Positions 1 to 10,021 are shown, counted from the stretch's first letter. The stretch: DNA of 64,000 bases from Tenacibaculum sp. SG-28 (GCF_002954385.1 NZ_MQVY01000002.1:415690-479689); one strand, 5' to 3'. Notes: generated by a model not told the origin, from the letters alone. Program-made: numbers and translations.

Positions 1-897
1 TAAATTAGCATTTGTATTTCTGTAATCTGTAGCAAACCATTCTGTACCCTTTAAGAAAGAAAAGGTAGCTTTTGCAGCAAATTTATCATCAAAGGCATAT
101 GCCATGCGAATACTTGCATCATAGTACTCATTGTCTCCTGCTGCTTCCTGACTGGTTAAACCAGCTTTAAAACTAGTACTGATACCTTGGTAATCAAAAG
201 GATTTTTACTCGTCATGAACATGATTCCGTTAAATGCATTTGCCCCGTATAAAGCAGAAGATGCTCCAGGAAGTAATTCTACACTTTGTACGTCTAATTC
301 CGACAACCCTAATAAATTACCTAAAGCAAAGTTTAATGCTGGAGAAGAATTATCCATACCATCTACTAATTGCATGAATCTGGTATTAGCAAAAGTTGCA
401 AAACCACGCGTGTTTACCGACTTGAAGGTTAACGAGTTTGTGTTAACGTCTACGCCTTTTAAATTTTCTAAACCATCATAGAAAGATGGAGAAGATGTAT
501 TTTTAATAGCTCTAGAATCCATGCGCTCTACGGTTACAGGAGACTCCATAATACGTTCTGGAGTTCGCGATGCAGATACGACAACTTCATCTAAAGAGGT
601 TGCTAGTTCCGTTAAGCTAAGTTCAACCACTTGGTTATTTTCCGTTATTTCTACTGATTTTGTTCCATATCCTAAAAGAGATACCTCAATCGTAAAAGGA
701 GGTTTATCAGTAACTTGTAAAGTAAATTTTCCATCAAAGTCTGTGGAAGTACCAACCGCTTTACGCGAAACTTTGATGTTAGCCCCTGGAAGAGGACCTC
801 CATACGTTGCATCATTTACGGTTCCTGTAATGGTCGTTTGTGCCACCATTATACTACTACAGAGCGCAAATGCAACAAGTAATAATCTTTTCATCAT
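1..897 (-). CDS. TonB-dependent receptor, N-terminal part (gene runs off the left edge)
   Basis: Outer-membrane TonB-dependent receptor, about 299 residues visible, with the 3' end beyond base 1. It starts with tandem ATG codons and a signal peptide ending near MVAQ (residue ~20). Next comes a CarboxypepD_reg-like beta-sandwich (~21-105, with TGTV and DGKF motifs), then the plug domain from about residue 112 (EVVVSASRTPERI) with the NTRGFA and LVDGMD blocks and the PGASSALYGANAFNG signature, and then the first barrel strands. This is the common Bacteroidota import-receptor architecture. No SusD partner lies on the visible side (upstream is ribF on the other strand), so the substrate cannot be guessed. 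The reading frame is intact throughout the visible part. Confidence 0.9.
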   Translation of the reverse strand, partial: MMKRLLLVAFALCSSIMVAQTTITGTVNDATYGGPLPGANIKVSRKAVGTSTDFDGKFTLQVTDKPPFTIEVSLLGYGTKSVEITENNQVVELSLTELATSLDEVVVSASRTPERIMESPVTVERMDSRAIKNTSSPSFYDGLENLKGVDVNTNSLTFKSVNTRGFATFANTRFMQLVDGMDNSSPALNFALGNLLGLSELDVQSVELLPGASSALYGANAFNGIMFMTSKNPFDYQGISTSFKAGLTSQEAAGDNEYYDASIRMAYAFDDKFAAKATFSFLKGTEWFATDYRNTNANL

Positions 898-996
898 AAT
901 GTTATAATAATTTGTTAACTAATCGCAAAATACGATTTTTTTTCATTTACAAAATAATTGTGTTGAATTTTATTCAAAAATATGTGGTACAAATTG

Positions 997-1004
997 TACA
1001 TTTG
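997..1004 (+). promoter_or_regulatory. -7 box (TACATTTG) of ribF
   Basis: Exact match to the Bacteroidota -7 consensus TAnnTTTG, ending 16 bases before the ribF start codon. No convincing -33 TTG is found at the usual spacing of about 20 bases, so this is a partial match. Confidence 0.45.
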
Positions 1005-1020
1005 TTAAAAATTAAAGGAC

Positions 1021-1962
1021 TTGGACGTTACACACTCTATTTTTGATTTTAAGCCTTCCCAAGAGACATTTGTTACTATCGGAACCTTTGATGGCGTTCA
1101 TGTAGGACATCAAAAAATCATTAAAAAGTTAGTAAAAAATGCCAAAGCTTCTGGAAAGAAATCTGTCTTGTTAACCTTTTTTCCACACCCGAGAATGGTA
1201 CTCCAAAAAGACGTTCATATTCAACTTATTAACACTATAAGAGAAAAGACTGATTTACTAGAGGCCTTAGGTCTTGATTACCTAATTATTCATCCTTTCT
1301 CCAAAGAGTTTTCTAGAATGACTGCTTTGAAGTTCGTTAGAGATATTTTAGTGGAAAAATTACACACTGCAAAATTAATAATTGGTTACGATCATCATTT
1401 CGGGAAAAATAGAGAAGGAAACATTGAACAACTCACCGAATATTCGCATTTATACGACTTTGAGGTAGAAGAAATCCCTGTACAAGACATTGATGATGTG
1501 TCGGTTAGCTCTACAAAAATCCGAAAAGCCTTACTAGATGGCGCCTTAAAAACTGCCAACAAGTATTTGGGATACACATTTAGTATTACAGGTAAGGTAG
1601 TAACGGGGAAGCAACTTGGTAGCACCATTGGATTCCCTACTGCAAATATTCATATTTACGAGAACTACAAATTAATCCCGAAAACAGGGGTATACGTGGT
1701 ACAATCAGAACTAAATGGCAGCACCTATTACGGTATGATGAATATCGGAAACAGACCAACGGTAAGTGGCACGTATCAAACCATTGAAGTGCACTATTTC
1801 AACTGTGATCAAAATCTTTATGATGCTGAAGTTTGCGTTTACTTATTGTATTACCTACGAGAAGAAAAAAAATTTAAATCTATAGAAAACCTTAAGGAGC
1901 AACTACGAAAAGATAAAACTGCCTCGCTAAAATTTTTAGAGGAACAAATAAATCTACAGTAA
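1021..1962 (+). CDS. ribF: Bifunctional riboflavin kinase / FAD synthetase
   Basis: Makes FMN from riboflavin and then FAD, in the cytosol. The 313 residues have the usual two-domain order. The N-terminal FMN adenylyltransferase domain shows TIGTFDGVHVGHQKI (~21-35) and SSTKIRKALLDG (~160). The C-terminal flavokinase shows GKQLGSTIGFPTANI (~195-209), GMMNIGNRPT (~237) and the LLYYLREEKKF helix. Length is normal. The only usable initiator is TTG at 1021, because an in-frame TAA lies 13 bases upstream and no ATG fits the conserved N terminus. It is divergent from the TonB receptor, with serS following on the same strand behind its own promoter. Confidence 0.95.
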   Translation: MDVTHSIFDFKPSQETFVTIGTFDGVHVGHQKIIKKLVKNAKASGKKSVLLTFFPHPRMVLQKDVHIQLINTIREKTDLLEALGLDYLIIHPFSKEFSRMTALKFVRDILVEKLHTAKLIIGYDHHFGKNREGNIEQLTEYSHLYDFEVEEIPVQDIDDVSVSSTKIRKALLDGALKTANKYLGYTFSITGKVVTGKQLGSTIGFPTANIHIYENYKLIPKTGVYVVQSELNGSTYYGMMNIGNRPTVSGTYQTIEVHYFNCDQNLYDAEVCVYLLYYLREEKKFKSIENLKEQLRKDKTASLKFLEEQINLQ

Positions 1963-2012
1963 AGCCAATAATTACTTGTTTTTTCAGCCAATTAAATACT
2001 ACTAAAATCTGA

Positions 2013-2043
2013 TTGTTTTAATGTTATTGTTGCGCTATCTTTG
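2013..2043 (+). promoter_or_regulatory. Promoter of serS (-33 TTG, 20 bp, -7 TATCTTTG)
   Basis: TTG at 2013-2015, a 20-base spacer, and TATCTTTG at 2036-2043 match both elements of the Bacteroidota housekeeping promoter at the expected distance. The predicted start site is about 15 bases upstream of the serS ATG. This is one of the best promoter matches in the window. Confidence 0.7.
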
Positions 2044-2064
2044 CTTTTTTTAAAAATTAAAAAG

Positions 2065-3339
2065 ATGTTACAGGTACAGTTTATTAGAGAAAATAAGCAA
2101 CGTGTTTTAGATGGCCTTGCCAAAAGAAATTTTGCAAATGCTGAAACTATTGTAGAGGAAGTAATCCAAACAGATGAAAACAGAAGAGCTGCACAAGCAA
2201 AGCTAGACGCAGTTTTAGCAGAATCCAATAAACTGTCTAAAGAAATTGGTAATTTATTTAAATCTGGCGAAGTTCAGAAAGCAACCATATTAAAAGAGAA
2301 AACGGCTAAGCTCAAAGAAGACTCTAAAGTATTTAGCGAAACTCTTAATTCGGAAGCGAATAAGTTACAGCATTTGTTATATCAAATTCCAAATGTTCCT
2401 CATGTGTCTGTGGTGAGCGGAAAAAATGAAAAAGACAATGAAGAACTATTCAAGGAAGGAAGTATCCCAGAGTTAGGAGAATACGCCCTACCACATTGGG
2501 AATTGGCAAAAAAGTATAACCTTATTGACTTTGAATTAGGAGCTAAAGTAACTGGTGCAGGCTTTCCAATATACAAAGGAAAAGGTGCCCGATTACAACG
2601 AGCGCTAATCGCATACTTTTTAGATAAAAATACGGCAGCTGGTTATACAGAAGTTCAAGTACCGCTGCTGATTAACGAAGCCTCTGGTTTAGGAACCGGG
2701 CAGTTACCGGATAAAGAAGGGCAAATGTATCACGTCACTGAAGATGCTTTGTATTTAATTCCAACTTCAGAGGTTCCTATTACCAACATGCATCGCGGAG
2801 ACTTGTTACAAGAAGCCGATTTACCAAAAGCATATACCGGATACACCCCTTGTTTTAGAAGAGAGGCGGGCAGCTACGGAGCGCATGTGAGAGGTTTAAA
2901 TCGTTTGCACCAATTTGATAAAGTTGAAATTGTTCGTGTAGAGCACCCAGATAATTCTTACCGAGCTTTACAAGATATGGTAGAACATATAAAGGAAATT
3001 CTCAGAGAACTAAAATTACCATACAGAATCTTACGATTATGCGGCGGAGATACTGGTTTTACAGCGGCTCTAACTTTTGATTTTGAGGTCTACTCTACTG
3101 CCCAAAATAGATGGTTGGAAATAAGTTCTGCTTCCAATATGGAAACCTTTCAAGCCAACCGTTTAAAATTACGTTTTAAAAATAAGGAAGGTAAGAGCCA
3201 GTTAGCACATACCTTAAACGCTAGCTCCCTTGCTTTGCCGAGAGTATTGGCTGGTATATTAGAGAATTACCAAACAAAAGATGGAATTAAAATTCCAGAG
3301 GTTCTTATCCCGTACTGTGGTTTTGATACTATTGATTAA
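2065..3339 (+). CDS. serS: Seryl-tRNA synthetase
   Basis: Charges tRNA-Ser with serine; class II synthetase of 424 residues. The N-terminal antiparallel coiled-coil arm (~28-105, Lys/Glu-rich) is followed by the catalytic core with motif 2 (FRREAGSYG, ~268) and motif 3 region (LNASSLALPRVLAGILENYQ, ~384), plus the serine-pocket TSEVP (~235). The start is placed at ATG 2065 (MLQVQFIREN, the typical family N terminus); the frame is open 24 bases further up, but that part overlaps the promoter. A strong intrinsic terminator follows, so it is a single-gene unit. Confidence 0.97.
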   Translation: MLQVQFIRENKQRVLDGLAKRNFANAETIVEEVIQTDENRRAAQAKLDAVLAESNKLSKEIGNLFKSGEVQKATILKEKTAKLKEDSKVFSETLNSEANKLQHLLYQIPNVPHVSVVSGKNEKDNEELFKEGSIPELGEYALPHWELAKKYNLIDFELGAKVTGAGFPIYKGKGARLQRALIAYFLDKNTAAGYTEVQVPLLINEASGLGTGQLPDKEGQMYHVTEDALYLIPTSEVPITNMHRGDLLQEADLPKAYTGYTPCFRREAGSYGAHVRGLNRLHQFDKVEIVRVEHPDNSYRALQDMVEHIKEILRELKLPYRILRLCGGDTGFTAALTFDFEVYSTAQNRWLEISSASNMETFQANRLKLRFKNKEGKSQLAHTLNASSLALPRVLAGILENYQTKDGIKIPEVLIPYCGFDTID

Positions 3340-3365
3340 AACTGGACCAGACCAAATAATTCCAA

Positions 3366-3398
3366 AAGTAAGTTTTTGAAACAAAAACTTACTTTTTT
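3366..3398 (+). terminator. Intrinsic terminator after serS
   Basis: A 13-bp perfect stem (3366-3378 with 3382-3394), loop of three A, followed by a T tract. The flanking A run makes it usable in the other orientation too, for the small minus-strand gene whose stop codon overlaps it. Confidence 0.85.
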
Positions 3399-3540
3399 AG
3401 TTTGCTACAACGGCAAGCATTAATCTTTTACATCTATTCATTTCTAACAAGGCTGTAAAATATTTAGATATTTGACCATTTTTCATATACGTATTGGCCT
3501 TGTGTTTTGCAGATTCGTATTCGGAATTTAAATTTTTCAT
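3397..3540 (-). CDS. Small conserved flavobacterial protein, 47 aa
   Basis: A short frame of 47 codons that begins MKNLNSEYESAKHKA and ends MLAVVAN. It is Lys/Asn/Tyr-rich, soluble and helical-looking, with one Cys (residue 37) next to basic residues (NRCKR). I recognise the general sequence type from other Flavobacteriaceae, where similar short proteins occur next to serS-like housekeeping genes, but no function is known to me. Its stop sits in the serS terminator. A -7-like TAATTTTG lies at 3603-3596 on the same strand. Codon use and the absence of overlap with another gene support it being real. Confidence 0.6.
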   Translation of the reverse strand: MKNLNSEYESAKHKANTYMKNGQISKYFTALLEMNRCKRLMLAVVAN

Positions 3541-3762
3541 AATAGTAGTTGATTTGATTTATTACTTTTAAGACAAACTTCGTGCCAAAATGTTACAAAA
3601 TTAAAATTCTAAATTTTATTTTTAGTAAAAAATTAACAAATCCAACAGTAAAAAAACCGATAATAAGAGAGTTAAAACTTTGATTATATGGGTTTTTTTA
3701 AGAAGTTTGTATAAATAGGTACACTAAATTTAGATACTTAGATTTTTTATATTCCTTTTTCC

Positions 3763-5538
3763 ATGAAAAAAATATTCTGCTATTTTTTACTTTATTTATT
3801 AGCTGGTTTCACTATTCGCAAGAGAATAGCTATGTCATTGCTGAAAATTATTTTAGAAATGGAGAATTTGAAAAAGCTACGCAAATATACGAGGAGTTAT
3901 ATCGAAAAAGCCCTTACAACACGACATATCTCAAGCAATTGGTGTTTTGCTATCAAGAAACCAATAAATTTGATACCGCAGATACACTACTGAAAACCCA
4001 ATTGCAAAATTTCCCGCAACAATCATACTTGAACGTTCTAATTGGTTATAATTACGAAAGACAACAAAAATCGGAACAAGCAGAGAAATATTATCAGAAA
4101 GCAATTGATGCCATACAAGTAAAAAATAGGTATGGAAATTTAACTGCTACCTTTTTTAAAAACTACACCAAGCTCAATTATGCCGCAAAAACCTATACCA
4201 CAATAATGGAAAACAATCCCAGAGCAAATTATGGGTTTCAATTGGCGCAAATTTACGGTGAGCAAGGCGACTTTAAAAAGATGTTTAGTTCCTATGTTGA
4301 TTTAGTGGATAAAAATGAAGATTATCTCGGAAATGTAAAGCGATATGCATCCAAATATGTTACCGAAGAACCAGACAATGAATACAATATTTTATTCAAA
4401 CAAGCACTCCTTAAAAAATCTATTAGTAATCCTAAGAACTGTTGGAATGATCTTTTAGGCTGGCTTTTTATAAATCAAAAGGAATACAGTAAAGCATTGG
4501 TGCAATACAAAGCTTTATTAGCAAGAAACATAGATAATCTTGGTAAAATAAAATCTTTAAGTTCTATAGCTTTTGAAAATAAAGATTACGAAACTGCAAG
4601 GAAGTGTTGCGATATACTCATAGAAAAATCAAACTATCCCAGAGATAAATTTCAGGCTATTGAAATGAATTTGCGAATGGATATCAACACCCAGCAACCA
4701 AATATTGAATCAAAATTTCAAAACTTATTTGCGACGTATGGAACCAACAAACAAACTTTAAATATTCAATTAGCATATGCTAACTATTTGACATTTACCA
4801 AAAATAATCCGGAAGAGGCAATAGCAGTTATTGATCGAGCTTCCACCTTTGCAGATTCTAAATTTACAAAGGCTTTTATCAAGCTTAAACTTGGAGAAGT
4901 GTTAATTTACAACCAACAGTTTAACAAAGCACTGTTAAACTTTTCACAAGTACAAACACAATTTAAAAATCATTTCCTAGGACAAGAAGCACGTTTTAAA
5001 GTTGCACAGCTTTCTTATTTTAAAAATGATTTTGATTGGGCAAAAGCACAATTGAAAATTTTAAAAAGGTTCTGCAACACAATTAATCGCAAACGATGCA
5101 GCGGAACTTTTTTTAACCATAAGTGATAATCAACCACAAGACAGCACGGGAACCGGATTAAAAGAATATGCAAAAGCAGATTTATTGAAGTATCAAAATA
5201 AAAATACAGAGGCTATTTCGATACTTTCAGACATTATCAAAAACTATAAAAACCAGCCTATAGAAGATGAAGCACTATACCAACAGGCAGAACTGTATAT
5301 AAAAGAAAAGGAATATCAAAAAGCGGTTTCTAATCTCGAAAAAGTGATTGCCATAAATCCGGAAGGAATTTTAGTGGATGATAGCTTGTATCACTTAGCA
5401 GAATTATATCGCGTCGAATTAAATAATCCCAAAACAGCCGCAGAGTACTATCAAAAGATTATTTTTGCACATGCATCGAGTATTTACTTGGTTGAAGCTC
5501 GAAAAAAGTACCGTAAATTGCGTGGAGATGAAATTTGA
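3763..5538 (+). CDS. Secreted tetratricopeptide-repeat protein, two frameshifts
   Basis: Once two single-base shifts are undone, this is a protein of about 592 residues: signal peptide (MKKNILLFF..., cleavage near YSQE), then repeated TPR units (NYFRNGEFEKATQIYEELY, YQKAVSNLEKVIAINPEG, NNPKTAAEYYQKIIF) to the end at VEARKKYRKLRGDEI. Lesion one is the A7 run at 3766-3772 directly after the ATG: eight A would join the start to the main frame. Lesion two is the A5 run at 5063-5067, where four A would be expected. Coding character continues unbroken across both. It lies in the usual TPR-DUF4286-rsmA-mgtE order. TPR proteins of this kind are likely periplasmic scaffolds; the exact role is unknown. 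Confidence 0.75.
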
Positions 5539-5609
5539 TGTCTACCAATTAATAGAAATTCCTTGTACATGTAGAAGGGTAAAATTGATATAATTATTTA
5601 GAGTACATT

Positions 5610-5939
5610 ATGTATATATACAACGTAACTGTTAATATAGAAGAAAGTGTGCACCCGGAATGGTTGGTGTGGATTGAACAACACATACTAGATGTTTTAG
5701 CAACTGGACACTTTGTTAGCGCTAAAATGACAGAGGTTTTAGTAGAGGAAGAAATGGGTGGAAAAACATATTCCATTCAGTATACTGCAAATACAAGAGA
5801 AGATTTAGATAAGTATTACGAGCAAGACGCAACAAAGCTTCGCAATGCGGGTATGAAAAAGTTTGCGGATAAAATGCTAGCTTTTAGAACGGAGCTTAAA
5901 GTAATAAACGAATTTTATCCAACGACCAGTAATAATTAG
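5610..5939 (+). CDS. DUF4286 family protein
   Basis: A 109-residue cytosolic protein recognisable as DUF4286 from its opening (MYIYNVTVNIEESVHPEWLV), the central ...GGKTYSIQYT strand and the C-terminal FADKMLAFRTELKVI helix. The family is a small ferredoxin-like alpha/beta fold of unknown function, common in Bacteroidota and usually found beside rsmA, as here (32-base gap). No catalytic residues are obvious. It is probably co-transcribed with the preceding TPR gene and the following rsmA. Confidence 0.85.
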   Translation: MYIYNVTVNIEESVHPEWLVWIEQHILDVLATGHFVSAKMTEVLVEEEMGGKTYSIQYTANTREDLDKYYEQDATKLRNAGMKKFADKMLAFRTELKVINEFYPTTSNN

Positions 5940-5971
5940 AACATCTTGTGTAATTAAACAGCGGTAGTGTT

Positions 5972-6787
5972 ATGAGTGTACGGGCAAAAAAACATCTTGG
6001 ACAGCATTTTTTAAACGATGAAAACATTGCCAAAAAGATTGCCGATTCTTTGCAGGGTAATGGATACGATACAATACTTGAAATTGGGCCAGGTATGGGC
6101 GTACTTACCAAGTATTTACTGGAACAAGAGGCAAAGGTTACCGTTATGGAATTAGATTCTGAATCGGTGCAGTATCTAAAAGAGACCTTTCCTGTGGAAC
6201 ACATTACACTAAATACAAGTCCGGGGCACTTCTGTATTATAGAAGGTGACTTTTTAAAACAAGATCTTTCTAAAATTAATCATGGAAAACAGATAGCAAT
6301 TATTGGGAATTTCCCGTATAACATATCTAGTCAAATCGTTTTTAAAACCATCGAAAACAGAGCATCAGTACCTGAATTTGCAGGAATGTTTCAAAAAGAA
6401 GTTGCACAGCGCATCGCAGAAAAAAAGGGTAGTAAGATTTATGGTATCCTTTCGGTTCTTACCCAAGCGTTTTACGATGTCGAATATTTGTTTACCGTAC
6501 CTCCTTCGGTATTTAATCCTCCTCCTAAGGTAGATTCGGGAGTAATTCGTTTAAAAAGGAAAGAAAATTACACCCTTCCTGTTAACGAAAAACTATTTTT
6601 TCGCGTGGTAAAAACAGCTTTCAACCAACGAAGAAAAATGCTGCGTTCTAGTTTAAAATCGCTCCATCTTTCGACTAGTTTAAAAGAAGACCCTATATTT
6701 ACTTTGCGCCCCGAACAATTATCCGTTCAAGACTTTATTGTTCTAACCTCTAAAATAGCAGACGATGGCACTAGAGATCACGCATAA
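5972..6787 (+). CDS. rsmA: 16S rRNA dimethyladenosine transferase RsmA (KsgA)
   Basis: Dimethylates two adjacent adenosines near the 3' end of 16S rRNA (A1518 and A1519 in E. coli numbering) late in 30S assembly, using S-adenosylmethionine. Its 271 residues carry the signature KKHLGQHFL (6-14), SAM motif I EIGPGMG (37-43), the acidic motif II (MELDSES) and catalytic motif IV NFPYNIS (~113). The helical C-terminal domain ends with [13 protein letters not shown]. The start ATG at 5972 gives the standard N terminus. The 3' end overlaps mgtE by 23 bases, so the two are translated from one message. Confidence 0.96.
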   Translation: MSVRAKKHLGQHFLNDENIAKKIADSLQGNGYDTILEIGPGMGVLTKYLLEQEAKVTVMELDSESVQYLKETFPVEHITLNTSPGHFCIIEGDFLKQDLSKINHGKQIAIIGNFPYNISSQIVFKTIENRASVPEFAGMFQKEVAQRIAEKKGSKIYGILSVLTQAFYDVEYLFTVPPSVFNPPPKVDSGVIRLKRKENYTLPVNEKLFFRVVKTAFNQRRKMLRSSLKSLHLSTSLKEDPIFTLRPEQLSVQDFIVLTSKIADDGTRDHA

Positions 6788-8114
6788 ACTTATTAAAGAA
6801 CTACAAGGCTATATTACCTCGCAAAAAGATGGTAAAATCGCAGAATTTTTCTCCGACGTACATCATGCAGATATCGCAGAACTTTTGGAGGAACTATCTT
6901 TTGAAGAGGCACTTTACATAATACGTTTATTAGATTCTGAAACCACTTCCGAGGTACTTATGGACGTGGATGAAGACATTCGTGAAAAGGTATTACAGAA
7001 ACTTTCTGATAAAGAAATTGCAGAAGAGATTGATGAGCTCGACACCGATGATGCTGCTGATGTAATTGCTGAACTTCCAGAAAAAAGAAAGCAAGAGGTA
7101 ATTCAAAAAATCGAAGACAAAGAGCACGCCAAAGAAATTGTTGAATTACTCCGTTATGACGAAGATACTGCAGGAGGTTTGATGGCAAAAGAATTGGTAA
7201 AAGTAAACGAAAACTGGAATGTATTAACCTGTGTGAAGGAGATGCGTTTGCAGGCAGAGGAGGTTACACGAGTACATTCGATTTACGTTGTGGACAACGA
7301 TGGAAAACTAAAAGGAAGATTATCTCTTAAAGATCTTCTCATGGCTTCTACACGATCAAAAATTGCCGATGTATACATTCCCAAAGTAGATTTCGTAAAC
7401 GTACACGATAATAACGAGGATGTTGCGAATATCATGCGTAAATATGACCTTGAGGCGATACCAGTAGTAGATGAGCTTGGAGTTCTGGTAGGTAGAATTA
7501 CCATTGACGATATTGTTGATGTGATAAAAGAGGAAGCCGATAAAGATTATCAATTGGCAGCGGGTATTACCCAAGATGTAGAAGCAGATGATTCGATTTG
7601 GCAATTGACTCGAGCGAGATTACCTTGGCTATTCTTGGGTTTGTTAGGAGGAATTGGAGCATTTCTAATTATGGGTAATTTTAAAGAAACTTTTAAAGAA
7701 AATGCGGTGTTATTTTTCTTTACGCCATTAATTGCTGCAATGGCAGGTAATGTTGGTGTACAATCTTCAGCGATTATCGTTCAGGGATTAGCAAATGACG
7801 ATGTAAAAGGGAGTATAAACAGTCGTTTATTTAAAGAAATGCTCCTGGCACTTTTAAATGGTTTGGTCTTAGCCATCTTCTTGTTTGTTTTTGTTTTTGT
7901 TTACGAACAAGACTTTTTAAAGGCCTTTGCAATATCGATATCCTTGGTTGTCGTAATTATTGTCGCAGGATTAATAGGAACATTTATCCCATTATTTCTA
8001 GACAAACAAGGCATAGATCCTGCCATTGCCACGGGACCATTTATTACTACCAGCAATGATATTTTTGGAATCTTAATCTACTTTTTAATTGCCCAGCTAA
8101 TTTTAGGCATATAA
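6765..8114 (+). CDS. mgtE: Magnesium transporter MgtE
   Basis: Mg2+ channel/transporter of the inner membrane, 449 residues. The layout is an acidic helical N domain (~20-130, the superhelical Mg-sensing domain), two CBS domains (~131-260, [14 protein letters not shown]... and [10 protein letters not shown]...), then about five membrane segments from ~285. The MgtE signature [14 protein letters not shown] and the last-helix block [13 protein letters not shown] are both present. Family knowledge says that Mg2+ bound to the N/CBS domains closes the pore. It overlaps rsmA at its 5' end and converges on a LysE-family gene 7 bases away. Confidence 0.95.
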   Translation: MALEITHKLIKELQGYITSQKDGKIAEFFSDVHHADIAELLEELSFEEALYIIRLLDSETTSEVLMDVDEDIREKVLQKLSDKEIAEEIDELDTDDAADVIAELPEKRKQEVIQKIEDKEHAKEIVELLRYDEDTAGGLMAKELVKVNENWNVLTCVKEMRLQAEEVTRVHSIYVVDNDGKLKGRLSLKDLLMASTRSKIADVYIPKVDFVNVHDNNEDVANIMRKYDLEAIPVVDELGVLVGRITIDDIVDVIKEEADKDYQLAAGITQDVEADDSIWQLTRARLPWLFLGLLGGIGAFLIMGNFKETFKENAVLFFFTPLIAAMAGNVGVQSSAIIVQGLANDDVKGSINSRLFKEMLLALLNGLVLAIFLFVFVFVYEQDFLKAFAISISLVVVIIVAGLIGTFIPLFLDKQGIDPAIATGPFITTSNDIFGILIYFLIAQLILGI

Positions 8115-8121
8115 ATGAATG

Positions 8122-8807
8122 CTAATTCTGTAGATTCTCTATTTCTACCTTTTTTATGATTTTATCCATCTTTTCTTTAGGAATAAATCCTTTCAGCATA
8201 AAAAACGCTCCGAAAACAATTAATAAAACACCCATAGCTCTTTTGATGCGATAAATAACCAAAGGAGTCAATTTGTTTTTGACTTTTTTGCTAGCAAAAT
8301 TTTACCCAAATCAGTACACAAGTAACCAATAATAACGGTGAAAAAATACCAAAATATTGCCGAAGCATTCATGTCTAAGGTAGGCCCTACTACTACCATT
8401 ATACCGAGCCATCCGGCGAGTACTCCAACATTGATGAAATTCAAGAGAAAGCCATTGAAAAATAGCCTAAAGTAGTTGTTAGCCTTAGGAACTTGTACTT
8501 CACTTTCGTCTACTTCTTTTTTATTACTTTTATCCAAGTAAGTAAGGATTCCGTATACAATTAGTATCAAGCCACCAATAAAAAATAAACGAGGGTCATC
8601 TTTTATCTTTTCTAACAGACTTCTACTTCCGTAATAGGCAATGAGTATAAAAACAACATCCCCTAAAACAACACCAAGGTCAAAGGATATAGCAGCTCGG
8701 GCTCCTTTTAATATACTCGTTTTAATAAGCATAAAAAATACCGGTCCAATCATGAAAGCCATGAATACTCCAACTAGAAAGGCATTTTTTAAGGTATAAA
8801 AATCCAT
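8122..8807 (-). CDS. LysE/RhtB-family exporter, one frameshift
   Basis: Inner-membrane amino-acid or metabolite exporter with six predicted hydrophobic segments (~228 residues when repaired). The N terminus GVFMAFMIGPVFFMLI matches the LysE-type GPxxF start, and further helices follow. As read, the frame stops at 8268. Adding one T to the T6 run at 8284-8289 continues in the next frame with LTPLVIYRIKRAMGVLL and a last helix, to a stop at 8122-8124. The continuation is hydrophobic and in family register, so I annotate the full span. Sixteen bases separate it from the upstream reductase gene, with which it is probably co-transcribed. Confidence 0.75.
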
Positions 8808-8822
8808 TGCTATTTCTATTTT

Positions 8823-9866
8823 TTATACGTCGTCGAAATCTACCGCCAATACCGAAGTGGTTGGGTGAGCGATGCAGGTTAGAACAAATCCTTCTTCCAG
8901 TTCTTCCTCAGATAGAATAGATTTTTTAGTCATTATAGCTTTTCCTTCTGTGATTTTGGCTATACAACTGCTACATACTCCTCCCTGACACGAGTAAGGT
9001 GCATCTAACTTATTGCGTAAACTAGCTGCTAATATGGTATCGGTATGCTGCATAGAGAAAGAAACTTCTTCGTCATCTAACAAAACCTTTACCTGGGAAA
9101 TCCCTTCTGCTATTTGCGTAGTATCATCTGCGGCAGTTACCGCCGTGAATAGTTCAAAATGAATATTTTCTTTCGCAATATAAGTACCTGCTATTACCTC
9201 CGAAGCAGTTGTAATCATCTCTTCGGGACCACACAAAAAGGCAGCATCAAAAGTTGTATTGGTATACAGTTCCTTAAAAATATAGGCAACACGTGTAGCG
9301 TCTATTCTTCCTGAAAAAGCATTCGGGTTTTCCTCTCTACTATACACGTAATGAATAGTAAGCCTATCACTGTGTGTCTTTTGCAAGGCATTTAATTCCT
9401 CGAAGAAAATAGTATCGGTAGCAGTTTTGTTTCCATAAACTAAAGTGAATTTTGCCTCGGCATTCCCTAGGACATCTTTTATCATAGCCAATATCGGAGT
9501 AATACCACTTCCGGCTGCAAAACCAATATAATGTTTGTTTGCTTTTGGTTCTAAAACAAACTTTCCTTCCGGAGGCATTACTTCGATAGTATCTCCTACT
9601 GTTAACTCTTTTGTAGCGTAGGTAGAAAATTTACCGTTTTCTACCGCTTTAATAGCTACTCGTAACTCGCCTTCTTGTGAACCCGAACAAATAGAATAAG
9701 CTCTTCTTACTTCTTCGCCTTGAATTACTTTTTTTAATGTTACATATTGCCCTGCCTTAAATAAAAACGAGTTTTTTATGGCTTGGGGAATAGAAAATAA
9801 AATAGAAACTGCATCTTTCGTCTCTATTTTAATTTCTTGTATTGTTAGTGTGTGAAATTTACTCAT
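8823..9866 (-). CDS. Ferredoxin-NADP reductase-like flavoprotein with [2Fe-2S] domain (PaaE-like)
   Basis: Class IA-type electron-transfer flavoprotein, 347 residues. It has an FAD-binding beta-barrel with RAYS (55-58), an NAD(P)-binding lobe with GSGITP (119-124) and CGPEEM (~211), and a C-terminal plant-type ferredoxin domain with cysteines 293, 298, 301 and 331 in a C-x4-C-x2-C...C arrangement. This order is that of PaaE and Hmp-like reductases, which feed electrons to a partner oxygenase; no paaABCD genes are near, so phenylacetate breakdown is not implied. The start is set at ATG 9866 (MSKFHTL); the frame is open further upstream but overlaps the promoter. Confidence 0.85.
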   Translation of the reverse strand: MSKFHTLTIQEIKIETKDAVSILFSIPQAIKNSFLFKAGQYVTLKKVIQGEEVRRAYSICSGSQEGELRVAIKAVENGKFSTYATKELTVGDTIEVMPPEGKFVLEPKANKHYIGFAAGSGITPILAMIKDVLGNAEAKFTLVYGNKTATDTIFFEELNALQKTHSDRLTIHYVYSREENPNAFSGRIDATRVAYIFKELYTNTTFDAAFLCGPEEMITTASEVIAGTYIAKENIHFELFTAVTAADDTTQIAEGISQVKVLLDDEEVSFSMQHTDTILAASLRNKLDAPYSCQGGVCSSCIAKITEGKAIMTKKSILSEEELEEGFVLTCIAHPTTSVLAVDFDDV

Positions 9867-9884
9867 CGTTACATAAATATCTTG

Positions 9885-9892
9885 CAAAAATA
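9885..9892 (-). promoter_or_regulatory. -7 box (TATTTTTG) of the reductase gene
   Basis: TAnnTTTG match on the minus strand, ending 18 bases before the start codon. The -33 element is not clear. Confidence 0.4.
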
Positions 9893-9930
9893 ACAAACTA
9901 ATCACGAAAGACTAGTTAGAGTTTTTATAA

Positions 9931-9957
9931 ATAACATGCATAATTTTGTTATGTATA
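9931..9957. promoter_or_regulatory. Inverted repeat between the reductase gene and padR
   Basis: CATAA and TTATG arms flank TTTTG (9939-9953), inside a looser ACAT...ATGT symmetry. The position in the divergent spacer, next to a PadR gene, would suit an autoregulatory operator, but the repeat is short and AT-rich, so it may be chance. Confidence 0.2.
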
Positions 9958-10021
9958 AGATATTTAGATTTAAATACTTGCGATATCTATAACATCTAAA
10001 ATATAAGTTAATAGCATAACT

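Noticed and set aside
8823..9866. Phenylacetate-degradation role for the PaaE-like reductase
   Set aside because: No paaABCD or ring-cleavage genes are nearby, and this reductase type serves many oxygenases.
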